From Physocladia obscura (Eukaryota > Chytridiomycota > Chytridiomycetes > Chytridiales > Chytriomycetaceae), in the NCBI GenBank assembly GCA_027596945.1, contig JADGJH010000303.1, positions 1 through 21,685 of the forward strand: a stretch of 21,685 nt of DNA, given 5' to 3'. Positions 1 through 10,800 of the stretch are shown one piece after another; position 1 is the stretch's first letter; the number at the start of each line of letters is the position of its first letter. Made by a program: the position numbers and the translations under genes. The notes beneath the pieces are model-generated. The model had not been told where the DNA came from. It searched no databases and was given only the letters and a program-made list of their open reading frames with translations.

Positions 1-963
1 GAAGGGTATTAAGGTTAACAGGCTTTATTTTGTTAACCAACACAGCTGGGGCAGGAGCGGGGGAAAGTGTAGGTGGGCTCCAGCTGCGTGCATTGGGTTC
101 AGCCATTTGCCACTGCCCCTTGTGGGACAACAGGATGGTGGTTCTGTGACTTGTGGTCCTTGCCACAGACCTGACAGACGTGGGCAAACTTGCATGGATT
201 GTTGCGGCATGGTTGACCTGCGTTCCAGTTGTAACAGACAGTGGCGCTGCCTCCTCCATTTCCTGAGGTCAAAGGTTTCTTGGACGGGGCCAGCAAATTG
301 ATTCAGCCTTGAATTAGTGACAACTGGAGTTGCACTTGGGACTGCCCAAAATCAAAATCAAGGGCAGGCTGGAGGACTGCAAAGGTGTATTCTTTGACGG
401 CCCCAAACTGGTAGTCTGATGGCGCTCCTGTCCCAATCCACTGGCAGATCTTGTCGAGGTAAGAGGACCAACCTGCAATGAGGACAAATGGCATTCCAAC
501 GCTGTAGGTGAGCTTGTAACCTGCACAACGTATTGCCCACCACGTTGAAAGGGTGCAGACCAGTCTCATTGGTGACCTGATTTTTGTGAGCGCCATATTC
601 TTTCTGTCTGTTTTGCGAAAAATTCCGTCATTGCCCAGCATTAACCCACCAGGCTGGCGCTCTTCTCCAACAACTGTACACAAGTGATAAAAGTTGCTAA
701 GGGAGAATGTAAGGAGGAGGATCTTGTGAACAATTTGGGCAGGGACAAGGGGGAAGATGCAGGCAACACTTTTACCTTGCAGGTGAGTTGGGAACCTAGG
801 CGCTGTAGGAACAGGAGTGGGAGGCAGGGGTGGAGTAGATGCAACCTCAGGGGCTGTCCTGGATGCAGAGACTGGCATGACTGCAGCAAGGACCGCAGAC
901 ACAATGGCTGACACATCTGGTTGGGGGGTTTGTGCCGGCTGTTGTAGCTGCTGCAGTTGGGTT

Positions 964-1000
<37 letters not shown>

Positions 1001-1262
1001 GGACTTGCAGGTGCACACAGTCTTCCAGATGGGAAATGTGCTCACTGATTGCAGCAAGCACATATTCCTGGTTAATCCCCAAGAAATTGTTGAGGGCGTT
1101 GGTCCAAGCGCTGAGGTTGTCAGTGGAGGGGCAGCGACTGAGTGAGGCCAGCAAGTGGCTGGTCTTGGCAGTACTCCTATACGGCTCCGTGTCCTTACAA
1201 ATTAAACACAGGAGGTAAACAGCGAGAATCATTGGGGGAACAACTGTACTAGACGTGGGTTG
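1..1262 (-). mobile_element. DIRS-like retrotransposon, gag-type ORF and start of the next ORF (degenerate, cut by left edge)
   Basis: Reads right to left. An ATG at 1232-1230 opens a 309-codon frame that ends in TGA at 305-303. The same frame resumes at once and runs to a second TGA at 101-99. In order it encodes an alpha-helical N-terminal part, a run of 12 Gln, a Pro/Ala/Thr-rich linker, a Trp/Tyr/Phe-rich block, and near the end a CX8CX4CX3H zinc knuckle followed by a CX2CX3HX4H cluster (about 236-135). This order (helical part, linker, aromatic block, CCCH knuckle) is typical of the gag-like first ORF of tyrosine-recombinase (DIRS) elements. An overlapping frame below position 95 ends in a Pro/Ala stretch and a motif like NKIKPVNLNTL, plausibly the start of the next ORF, which leaves the window. 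The in-frame stop suggests an inactive copy. The DIRS assignment rests on memory of the family, since recombinase and RT are not visible here. Confidence 0.6.
966..998. repeat. (TGC/CAG)n trinucleotide microsatellite
   Basis: Eleven uninterrupted TGC units on the plus strand read as CAG on the minus strand. They encode most of the 12-residue glutamine run of the gag-like ORF. The tract is pure, so it may vary in length between strains. Confidence 0.9.
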
Positions 1263-1346
1263 TTAAAGAGAAAAAGATAAGAAAAATTTTAAACTTGACA
1301 AGTCTCCTTGCTTTGTTGAACTGGTTTTAATAAATCAAAACCTTAC

Positions 1347-2550
1347 TCAAACTTCTAGAGCTCCTCTCCATACAAAAAACCAACATACTTTATTTTTGAT
1401 ATACCATTTTTTGACTATTGTTGCTGGGAAACCTGCAGTCTGCCATTTGTATCTGGCTTGTTGTAGTAATATTTGGTTCATTATAATTGCAACACCTTTG
1501 TGTGTTATTCTTTTATCTTCAAGAATGTCACATGTATCCTTTATTTGCTCTTCTATTTTTTCCACAGCTAGTTTTCCATTATTGGAGGCTGCAAAGTAGG
1601 TTCCTAGCAGCCGTTCACCATTGTTTCCAGTTTTAATTTCTATTTCTCTTTGTTTTTCAACAGCCCAGGATAGTTTCCATTCTGGATCTTTCATGTTCAT
1701 TGCAAGAACTTTTGTTTTTGTTGTGTTTCCTTCAATTGTATTTCCTTCCATGAATTTTATTGTGAAACTTTTTTGTAGTTCTAGCTCTTTCCTACTTTGT
1801 GCAATAAGTGTGGTATTATCAAACATATCAATCACTGCTTGAACTGTGTGAATTACTGGCTATGTTGACATGTCTTTTAGCACAGACATATTTTTTCCTT
1901 TGGGTATGTTGTGTGTTTGGAGTGTTGGAGATAATTTTAGATTGTATAGCTTGTATCCTGTTTCAAGCAGAGATATTGGTCTTATGTTGTTATAGTCTGC
2001 TACTCAGTCTTTACTCTTTGGAATTGGGTTTATGTTACCTGTAATCATGGTTCATGCAAAGTTAGATAGCCATTGCTAGAATTTCTTTTACATTATTTGT
2101 TGATTTTAGAATGAGTTCTCTGGAAATACCACTAGGGCCTGGGGTCTATTTGCTCCCAATTTTGTAATTGCCTCCATAATTTTATCAGCTATAACTTTAT
2201 TTTCCATGTTAGAATAGATGATTAAGTTAATTTCTGCAATTAATTTATATACTTGGTGATATACAGAGCCTTCTTTGAACTCTTGGAGTTGTCTGCATTA
2301 AAAAACTTCTTTTATTTGCCTGGTTACTTCTTCCTGGATTGTTTTAGGATCATATGAAAATTTTTTCCTCTCCTCTATCACTTTTTATTTTAATTCTGTC
2401 AACTCTGACATTGCTGTTTTTACCAAGTGTTTTTTTAAGGTATTTTGTTGGGCTGTGTAGTGCAAGATTGTCTCTTTGGTTAACATATTTTTCAATTCCA
2501 TAACTACATCATTATGCAATAGTGTTGGATTTTCCACCATCATGTTTTTT
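1347..2550 (-). pseudogene. Decayed LINE (non-LTR retrotransposon) reverse transcriptase
   Basis: Minus-strand translation, with several stops and frame changes, shows non-LTR RT landmarks in the correct order. Around 2530-2280 is a charged helical pre-RT segment. Around 2140-2100 there is a GPSGIS motif followed by the helix that normally follows it. Around 2010-1960 is a NNIRPISLLETGYKLY block. Around 1920-1850 there is a segment like HNIPKGKNMSVLKDMST and then HTVQAVID. Directly after this comes MFDNTTLIA, matching the family's YxDD catalytic loop with the second Asp changed to Asn. The RT palm motifs that should lie between are missing, so there is an internal deletion at about 1835. An open frame then runs 1835-1347 through the thumb/connector region (KRITHKGVAIIMNQILLQQA) to about 1380. 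It is clearly dead. Confidence 0.75.
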
Positions 2551-3249
2551 GATAGCAATCAGTCTGCACAAAACAATGAAAAGTCCCTGTACTCACAAAA
2601 TGATGCTGCAGTCTTTCAATGCCAATTTTGAAGTTGTGTTTCAAAATTTTGCTTCAAAACAAACAGTGAAACAGCGTCGAAGTCATCAGTATGATGGTTA
2701 TAAATTTTTTTTTCAAAAAGAGTGAACCAAACTAAATGAAAGTTCTGGGAATTTTCAACAACATAGACAAGACTGTCTAGTAGTATTTTAATAGTCTAGT
2801 ATGGTGAAAAGTTTACAGGTTCATTTAATGATACCAACAAATTGCTTACTTCTTCAGATAATCCAACAGTTAATTTTGCATTTTCTGATTTTTTTTCTTT
2901 CAGTCATTGGAGGTTAATATTGTTCACTATCAACAAAGTCTATACTTGCCTGATTTGACCCATCAATATTCAAGTCATCAAAGACTTCATCTTTGTTGTC
3001 TTTGGTTTCAATGAAGCAAGAATCTACTGCAATGACTGTACTATCAGAAAACAAGCTAACTCATGTGTAAAGCCCTCTAAATGTGAAAAATCTTCATCAT
3101 TGTTCAAGTTGTCAGATTTGGAACTACATAAGCTTGCAAATGTAGTGTTAAAAAAAAAATTTGCTTATGATGGTTTTTAAGATGCTGAAGATTTTTGTTC
3201 ACTAACTAAAATATCACTCACATCAGATAGTCCTGTTGCTTGTTGATCT
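2551..3249. other. AT-rich intergenic stretch, probably transposon debris
   Basis: Lies between the LINE relic and the hAT relic. I find no frame with convincing protein similarity. A 67-codon plus-strand frame at 2522-2725 lacks any recognised motif. Short minus-strand frames with acidic and Asn-rich runs (about 3050-3150) could be the remains of a transposase C-terminus but are too eroded to call. Confidence 0.4.
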
Positions 3250-4560
3250 GCAACTTGTTGATTTGAAATTAAAGTTGAACAAGTTCATGGACCAAATAAA
3301 GTAGATAAGAAACTTGAAATTATTGAGAGTCTTTTTGCATTTGATGGAATAATGAAAGTTGCTCTACGGCTTTTTTAGACTTTAAAACTCCAACAGCATT
3401 CTGTTCTTCACTGTAGTAATAATTTTCAGCATAAACTTGGAATTATTTTTCAGTGTCAACATGGTATGTTCCATCCATTGAATGACAACCAACAGATTTT
3501 GGATTTAGAATTTATGAATTTATTTCCAATTATCTTGTACAATACTGGCCACTTTGAAGCAAATTGACTCTATATACCATCAAAGTAATTGCAAATAGTA
3601 TTCCAAGCAGCTGCTCTTGTGTTTGAACAGTAATTTTTGAACTCTGCACCTGAGGCAAGCTGCTTGAGGAGAAATACACCACTCACCAATCTACTGCATT
3701 TACTTCAAAAACATCAAGTTTTGAAGTTATGTCATGGAGAATTGCAGTTAAAAGCTACAAAATCTCACAAAACAATACCAAACAACTGATAACAGGTTCT
3801 CCTGCATTTTCCAGCAATTTTCAATAATGCTACCATTGCTTACAATTTTATGAAATTTACCATATTAACATGTTGAAAATGATCTAAGGCAGAAATAATT
3901 TATAACATCTTTTACCTCCATTAATCACACCATGGATTGCATTGGATGATAACAGACAGTGCCAGTCCTTTGGTTTAATTTGCAATTTTCTTTGCCAATT
4001 ACATTCACCTATACTGATCTATGATTAACAACAAATTTGATCACAATAAAAGCTGTTTTCCAGATTTCATGGAAAAAATCAATTTTTTCAACAATTTCCA
4101 TTATAACCAACTGTAGTGCATGTGAACAACGACCTTGCAAAAAATAGATAGATACATCTTTTCATCTGTTTTCAAACAGCTTGTATTACTCCACATTATT
4201 TGTCACAACAGTAACAATTGGTTTTACTCAATGAAAAAGAATTTCATGGGGTAAAACAATCAATTTCATTGAACACAGTTTCAACTGTTTGTGCAACACT
4301 ATCACAATCTACAAATCTACAAAATAAAAAAGTTTTTCCCTTTATAAATGCAATAAAATTCAATATATGATTGTCTCGGCAATTTTTCCAACCATCAGTA
4401 ACGATACATCACAAGGGATTTGAATCTGTGCTAACGCCATCAGAGCAAGCATTGGTGGAGTTTCTACGTCTACTAATCAGCGTTTGATATTGGTTGGTCA
4501 AAGTTATTATCTACATTATCTGCATGCGTCCCATCCATAAATTCGCTGCTGTTTGTTTTA
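3250..4560 (-). pseudogene. Decayed hAT-family transposase (DUF659-type core)
   Basis: The best preserved part is at about 4405-4260 on the minus strand, read as CIVTDGWKNCRDNHILNFI and continuing through a hydrophobic strand to VAQTVETVFNEID. This matches the conserved 'SDGW.n.r...ilNFi' start of the hAT/DUF659 catalytic core. Further along, about 4205-4180 reads VVTNN.EVIQAVWKQ with Trp lost to a stop, where the family has VTDNA.NM..AW. Next, about 4135-4040, are remnants of the CxxH helix region and of a segment reading like FHEIWKTAFIVIKFV. Multiple stops and frameshifts mean no product. The boundaries are approximate; the C-terminal dimerisation domain is not recognisable. No terminal inverted repeats or target duplications were identified by eye. 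Confidence 0.65.
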
Positions 4561-4809
4561 ATCCATTTTGAAATTATTTAAACCAAAAATTTAAAACTTT
4601 ATTGTCGATTTCTAATAAATTTGGGAGTAATTTCTGGCACATGTAATAGTTAATGCAAAAAGATGGTCTGAAAGAAACAGTGGGGTGAGTATCGAAGATT
4701 TTCAGAATGATCATGATTGCCCAACAGTACAAAGAAAATCAAATTTCAAAAAGAGTCGAACAAAGAAGACACCAACGCATCACTTTTTTTCATATTAAAA
4801 GGTAACAAT
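4561..4809. promoter_or_regulatory. Upstream region of the giant ERICH3-like gene
   Basis: About 250 bp of AT-rich sequence between the hAT relic and the first ATG. A TTG-initiated frame extends upstream of the ATG at 4810 but has no ATG, so it is treated as 5' leader. No clear TATA or CCAAT box stands out. The promoter may therefore border on, or lie within, the transposon remnant. Confidence 0.3.
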
Positions 4810-7800
4810 ATGAGTGCAAAGAGTGAAAGGCATCGACCAAGTTCACGGGAACAAATTTTACAGCAATATGCTGCACAAATTCCAAATTCTGCATTTGGAA
4901 ACGCTTTGTACACCACGCCATCACCGCCAAAAAAAGTGCAACCATTATCTTCTGCAGGAAATAATTCAAAACCTAAAGCACTGGAGCCATTGGATACTGT
5001 AAACCATTCTGTTGACGAACGCTTCAAAGGCAAGAACAACAAATTAGGAGGAATCTCAAAATCACCCTTAAAGTGAGCATATACTGTAAATATGCCCAGG
5101 TTAACATCTTGTTTTCTCGTAGAAAGAGAAAATTATCACTAAGAGAACGAGAAAGAATCTATGACGTCAATTTAGCCACAAAAGAAACTCTGTGAGCGAA
5201 AATTTTGGTTCAAATTAGAATTGCTTATTGAAATCAGTCATTATGAGCCTTTGCTTGACAATCGATTGCAAGACTATTTTAGCAACAAATCTATTCGGAG
5301 CCATTTGTTGAAAGTGGGATTGGTAAGATTGCGATTGTCCATGACTTTTTTTTTGACTGTTTGGCCAGATCACGGAAACTGGTCAGGTCTTACCACAAAA
5401 AGATTTCAAAAAGAAGCAAGTGCATATGGATAAAGACGATGCTCACAAAAAAAATACGAAGGCAGAAAAAGAGCAAGATCTAGATCGAGATATTGAGGTT
5501 TGCTTTTTTTTTTTCAATTGAAACTATACTTATAGTCCTTTGTGTTTTAGAAAGCTATACGTAATCAAATCAAAAGAGACACACGTAGAAATACGATACA
5601 ATTAATTGAGCTTCCTGTAGTTGAGTTTTTTTTTCGTAACAATTTCGCTCAATAAGTCAGCATTACAAAACGTGGATTAGAATATGCCAACAGAACAAAA
5701 TTTTCCTGAGTTTCTCTGTGATTATCCTGTTACAATGTGGAGAACTGCACTAGTTTATTCTCGCCCCCCACAATCACTAAAAATTACCGAGCAAGGTCTA
5801 TTGACGAAACTTCAGAAAATGGGTCCTGCAAAATTAAAAGAATTCGGTCTTGATCCAGAAAAAATAGGGCCGAAAATAGAACTGCTCAAAACGAAATTAA
5901 AAAGAAAATCAATGGCATCTGCAAATTGCCAGAAAACGCGCCGTATAATTATTCATGATGATATTAGTGACATTGAAATGGAGTCCGCTTCGCCTGTAAT
6001 CAAGCTATTTGAATTGGCCCGCAGAAAATATGAACAAAACGAAATTACTGAAACTAAAATTGTTCTTCATGAGCTGGTCAAAATTATTGGAATGACTTCA
6101 TTATCAACATCTCCAATAAATTCTGTTGATGATTTGGATACAATAAACGAGATAAAAGGGAAGTCTCAAGTTGAATTAGAAAAAACGGAGCTACTACTTA
6201 TTAATTATATTAAAAAATTGGGCGGTGATATAGACGAGGTACTTTTTTGACTTGGAGCAACAAAATATATTCCAAAATTAATGAATAAATAGGTGCTCAA
6301 GCAATTATCAATCAGAAAGATAAAAGTGCAAAAAAAATCGTTACCCACGTCAAATTCACTCAAAAGTGAAAATTCTCTTGAACTTCCAACTCGAAGACGT
6401 CCAAGTGCAGCTCGACCTTCCAGAGAATCAGATTATCCTGTTGGTACAGAGTTCAGTGATTTTGGATCAGATTGCGGTCAAGAAATAACCCAACAGATAA
6501 TGGAAACAAACCAAGAGATAGTAACGGTCATTCCAACTGAATTTGAGCACGCAATTCAAAAAATGGAAATTGAAAATGAAGATTCAAAAGGAATAAATTC
6601 TCTTCCACCTGCAGAGTCAGTTATTGCTGCTCAGGCCGTTGATGAAAATATGTCGCAAATATTTGAAGATATCCAAAACACCAATGAAACCAGACCAGAA
6701 TTGATGGTCAATATCAATTATAGTGATTTTGTGATACTTGAAAATATTGAAGATATTGATAATGAACATTACGAATCAAGTATGATATATAGGGATAAAA
6801 TCAATGCAAGCATTGAAGATTTTACTGAAAATGAAATTTTTAACGGTGCTGAAATGGAAATGGTAGAGCCAGAAAATATCGAAGAATGTCTTTCTAAAAT
6901 CGGATCGAAAGAGAATATTGCAAGCTCAAAAAGTTTCAATCAAAGTTTTTTCCCTGAAACACCGTTTTCTCTGTTAGGCCATCAAGATTTGCGGGATGAA
7001 AATAAAAGTTATGATAGCTCGACATTGCTCAAATATGAAAGCAAATTCGATTTTATGCAAGAAGATAAACCGCTACAAATCGAAAAACCGTTAATTGAAA
7101 AAAATTTGATTAAAGATAAATTTGTAGAAACACAAGAAGAGTTCAATCTTTCAGATTCGCAAAACTTTTCGAAGCCAAATCATGAGAGTTTGATGTCTCT
7201 TAAATATGAAAGTGATTTTGAGCTTCCTCAGGAACTTAAATCACAACAAATCGATGAAACGTTAGTTGAAGAAGAAAATACGTTTGAATTAAACACAGAA
7301 TATTCACAAGGCCTTCTCAACTATGAAAGTTCAACCTATCTTAAATATGAAAGTGATTTCGAATTTTCAAATGAAGTATTATCTCAACAAGTAGATGCGC
7401 CATTAATTGAAGAAGAAAATTTGATTGAAACTCTTACTTCCGTTGAGTTTGAATTTCCGCTCCCCACTGACATTAAAAATACTAGCGGCCATGAATCCAA
7501 TTCAAGTAGTAATGCTGAACTCGAGCAAATATCTAATGCGGAAGTTCCATTGGAAGAAGAAGAAGATTGGGCGTCTGAAAGTAAAATTACAAATTCTACA
7601 ACACAATCTGCTTTGATTTCTGTAGATATAAATTTAGAAAAAATCGAAAGAACTTCTGAAAACTCATCATCTCAGATTTCTACGAAGCAAGCCCTTGATA
7701 AATCTGAAATTTTGTCTGAAAGTCATGATAACTTTGAGGATCAGCCAGGTTTTGCCGAACCACTTCATTATGTTTCAAACAATAATTTTCAAGACAAAGC

Positions 7801-10800
7801 AGACACAAAAATCGATTCTGACTCTCAAGAGCTACCTACTATTTCAAGATTCGAAATTCAAATGCAACACAATTATTCAAATGAAATAGATTTCTCTAAT
7901 ATTGTAAATTTCATTCAGCCGGATCTGAATCTTCAATTAATTGGAGACAGCAATGACATCTCAGTTGATTTTAGTCAAGATACTCATGCGACAGCTGATA
8001 TCGAAATGGAAAGTCCTGAACAGGTCGCAAGAGCTCAAAGTATTGAAGATTCTTCCGTGATCTTCGGATCACCACTGGAAAGTAAGATAATAAAAGATGC
8101 AAATAGTGTGCAAATATTGAACGGAAATGCTAGTCAAAGTGCAGGTGCTTTAGAATCGAGTATAGTAGAAGTTTCAACTCAAGATCTCAGTTTTCAGAAG
8201 AAAAGCAGCCTTAAAAATTCATTAAATGACTTAGGGTTTAAAAAAAGCGTTACTTTCAGCGAAAAAAATTTGGTCAACCCTACCAACACCGAAAGCCAAA
8301 ATTTTCAACTTTTCTATAATGAAAGATTTGAAGCGCCAAAACAAAATGTACAAAATGTTTCGAACAGCAGTCAATTTGGCTCTCTCGATTACGCAGATGA
8401 GATTGAGATTTCAAATGACATCAATCACGAATCTCAACAATCTGATAATGAATATTCCGAGAAGTTAGAGTTGAACTATGAAACTGATGCTGCTGATCTC
8501 AATAAATCGACAGATAAAATCAACATTGATCAATTAGATCTTGACTTAAAAGCACAGCAAAATCAAAATGTCATTTCAAATCCAGCAGAAATCGAAACTA
8601 GCTTAAAGTCAAATAATTTTTGTTCAGAGCTTGACGAAAAGCTAGATGATGGTCTATCTGGTAAAAAAGAATCAAAACTCAGCTCTTTAGAATTTGAAGA
8701 TTTTAATTATGAGGATACACTTTTTTCGAACTCAGCTGTTGATATTCAATATTCAAATGAGTCGTTGAACTATGGCGATGACTTTGAAGAATCTGGAGAA
8801 TCGCAACCTAATCATCAACATGATGATCCGGAATCAAAGAAAGACGAATTACTTGGTTATTTAATTGATGAAAAAAAATCTGAAAGTGACCTTACATTGG
8901 CTCCAACAGCACAAAACGCGATCAAAGGTTGTGATTTTTAATATTTTAGTGTATTGTTCTGATATTTATTTTCAACAGTTAAACCATCATTGCTAAAATC
9001 AGCTACAGAAATTACAATTTTAAAAAGTGATCCAGAACTCAGCTTTGCTGATGGTGAGTTTATATTTATTTTTTTCTTCTTCTCTTTATATAAAGTGCAA
9101 TTGTTGCACAGAAAAATTGAAGGCTTCGAAACAATCCCTGGTTCACCATTCAGTATCTATTCTTCGTAATTTGGATCAAGCATATACTTCAAATCAATCT
9201 CTGCAAAGTAAATCAATAAACGGGTCAACGCTTCAGATCAATGGCAGAACTATTTCAATGTAAGTGCCTGCTATATTTATTTTTTAAGCAAAATCTTTTC
9301 GATTAGCTCCTCCGATGGTTCAGATTCTTTGTTTCGAGCAAGCGTGGCTTCTGGTGATAAAAATCTATTAATGAAAGCAATTGTTCGCCGAGCAAGTTTT
9401 CAAAATTCATCAGGTCCTGAGATTTCAATAACAAAAAGAAAATCTATACAATTTCAAGCCCCAGCAAACATCGAATTTGAAGATTTAAATGATGGAGTTT
9501 ACCAACGACCTTCAAAAGCTATTTTATCTCGGAAACAGTCTGCAAGAAGCCCCCTGGCACTTATGGTGTCTCGTGAAGCTGACTTTGAAAACGACGAGAA
9601 GGCTGACCAAAAAATTATTGATAGTTCACAGAATGAAAGTGCGGCAGAAAATTATTTTGAACCAAAAACTTCTCAGACGCATACCTCCAGCACAAGTTCT
9701 TTGAACATCCCGAGCCACATTAAATCAATCCCAGGTTTCTCTTCAATGAGATCTTCAACGCATAAATTAAAATCTAAAGACGACGAAAATGTCGGATTTA
9801 TTAACAGTAGTTCGGAGCCTGAATATTCCAAGCAAATTAAGAAATCAGAAATAAATATGACTGCACTTCTGGTATCTCTTCTCAGCCTTGATTCTAAAAG
9901 AGAAAATGGAGATGGGATAGATGATAATATAGATTCCGAGCGTATTGTTAGTATTGACGATCCGCCGACAAAATTTTCTTTTCAAAATCAAGTTGTTGGG
10001 AATTCCGCTTCTCCAAGAGAAAGTATTCTATCTAGGACTTCAAAAATTGAAAATTATACACCTATGCAATTGTCAAAAGTTTCGAGCGATCATACAATGA
10101 CAGTATTGGAACAAGCAATGTCAGATGTCTACAAAGATGAAGAAACACATCCAGAAGTTTCAAGCAATGATTGCAACATAGCGCCTGTTATCGAAGGGTC
10201 AGATGATATGAAGAACTTGATGCAATCTTTAATGCGACTGAATGAATATCAGTCAGCTTCAATTGCATCAGGAAAAAACAATCAAGAGTGGGAATTAACA
10301 GCCGATGATCAATTGCAGCTTCACGATTCATACTCGAGTTTGAAACAAAATACCAGTATGAGCGTGAAAAACGGTTTTGATTCTTTGGAAAGTATGACAA
10401 CGCCAACAGGTAATAATTTGACGATAAATTGAATATTTTATACGTAGTTAAAGATACGGGAATAATTTCAACAGAGCTGAAACCAAATGAAAATGGTTCA
10501 ACAACAAGTGCAACTGAAATTAAACAGCTACAAAGCGAAAAAAACGAGTTGAAATTTAAAACTCCATCTTTGGATGGTTCAAACATCGAAACGACTAACA
10601 TTTCCAGCAACACACGTACTTCCAATATCCTAGCTCCTATACTTGATGGACTTGAAGCTGATACAATTCTTGATAAACCCCCTCGCAGTATTTTAGAACA
10701 GGCATTGCATGATGTCAGCCAACCGACACGTGCAAAATCAGAATCGGAAAACCCAGGTGTATCAACATTTTCGAATAAAAATGAGGAAAATGCTACAAAT

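Noticed and set aside
641..1218. PolyS and polyC frames opposite or beside the polyQ gag ORF
   Set aside because: They are other-frame readings of the same CAG microsatellite.
4717..4809. N-terminal extension of the giant protein from a TTG at 4717
   Set aside because: Nuclear genes rarely start at TTG and the first in-frame ATG is at 4810.
5192..5218. 27-bp intron ending at AG 5218
   Set aside because: Too short, and it puts a TGA four codons after the junction; the acceptor at 5237 keeps the frame and gives a 46-bp intron.
9054..9102. Intron ending at the AG before TGCAATTG (about 9095)
   Set aside because: It leads to an in-frame stop in the next exon; the acceptor at 9111 keeps the long frame open.
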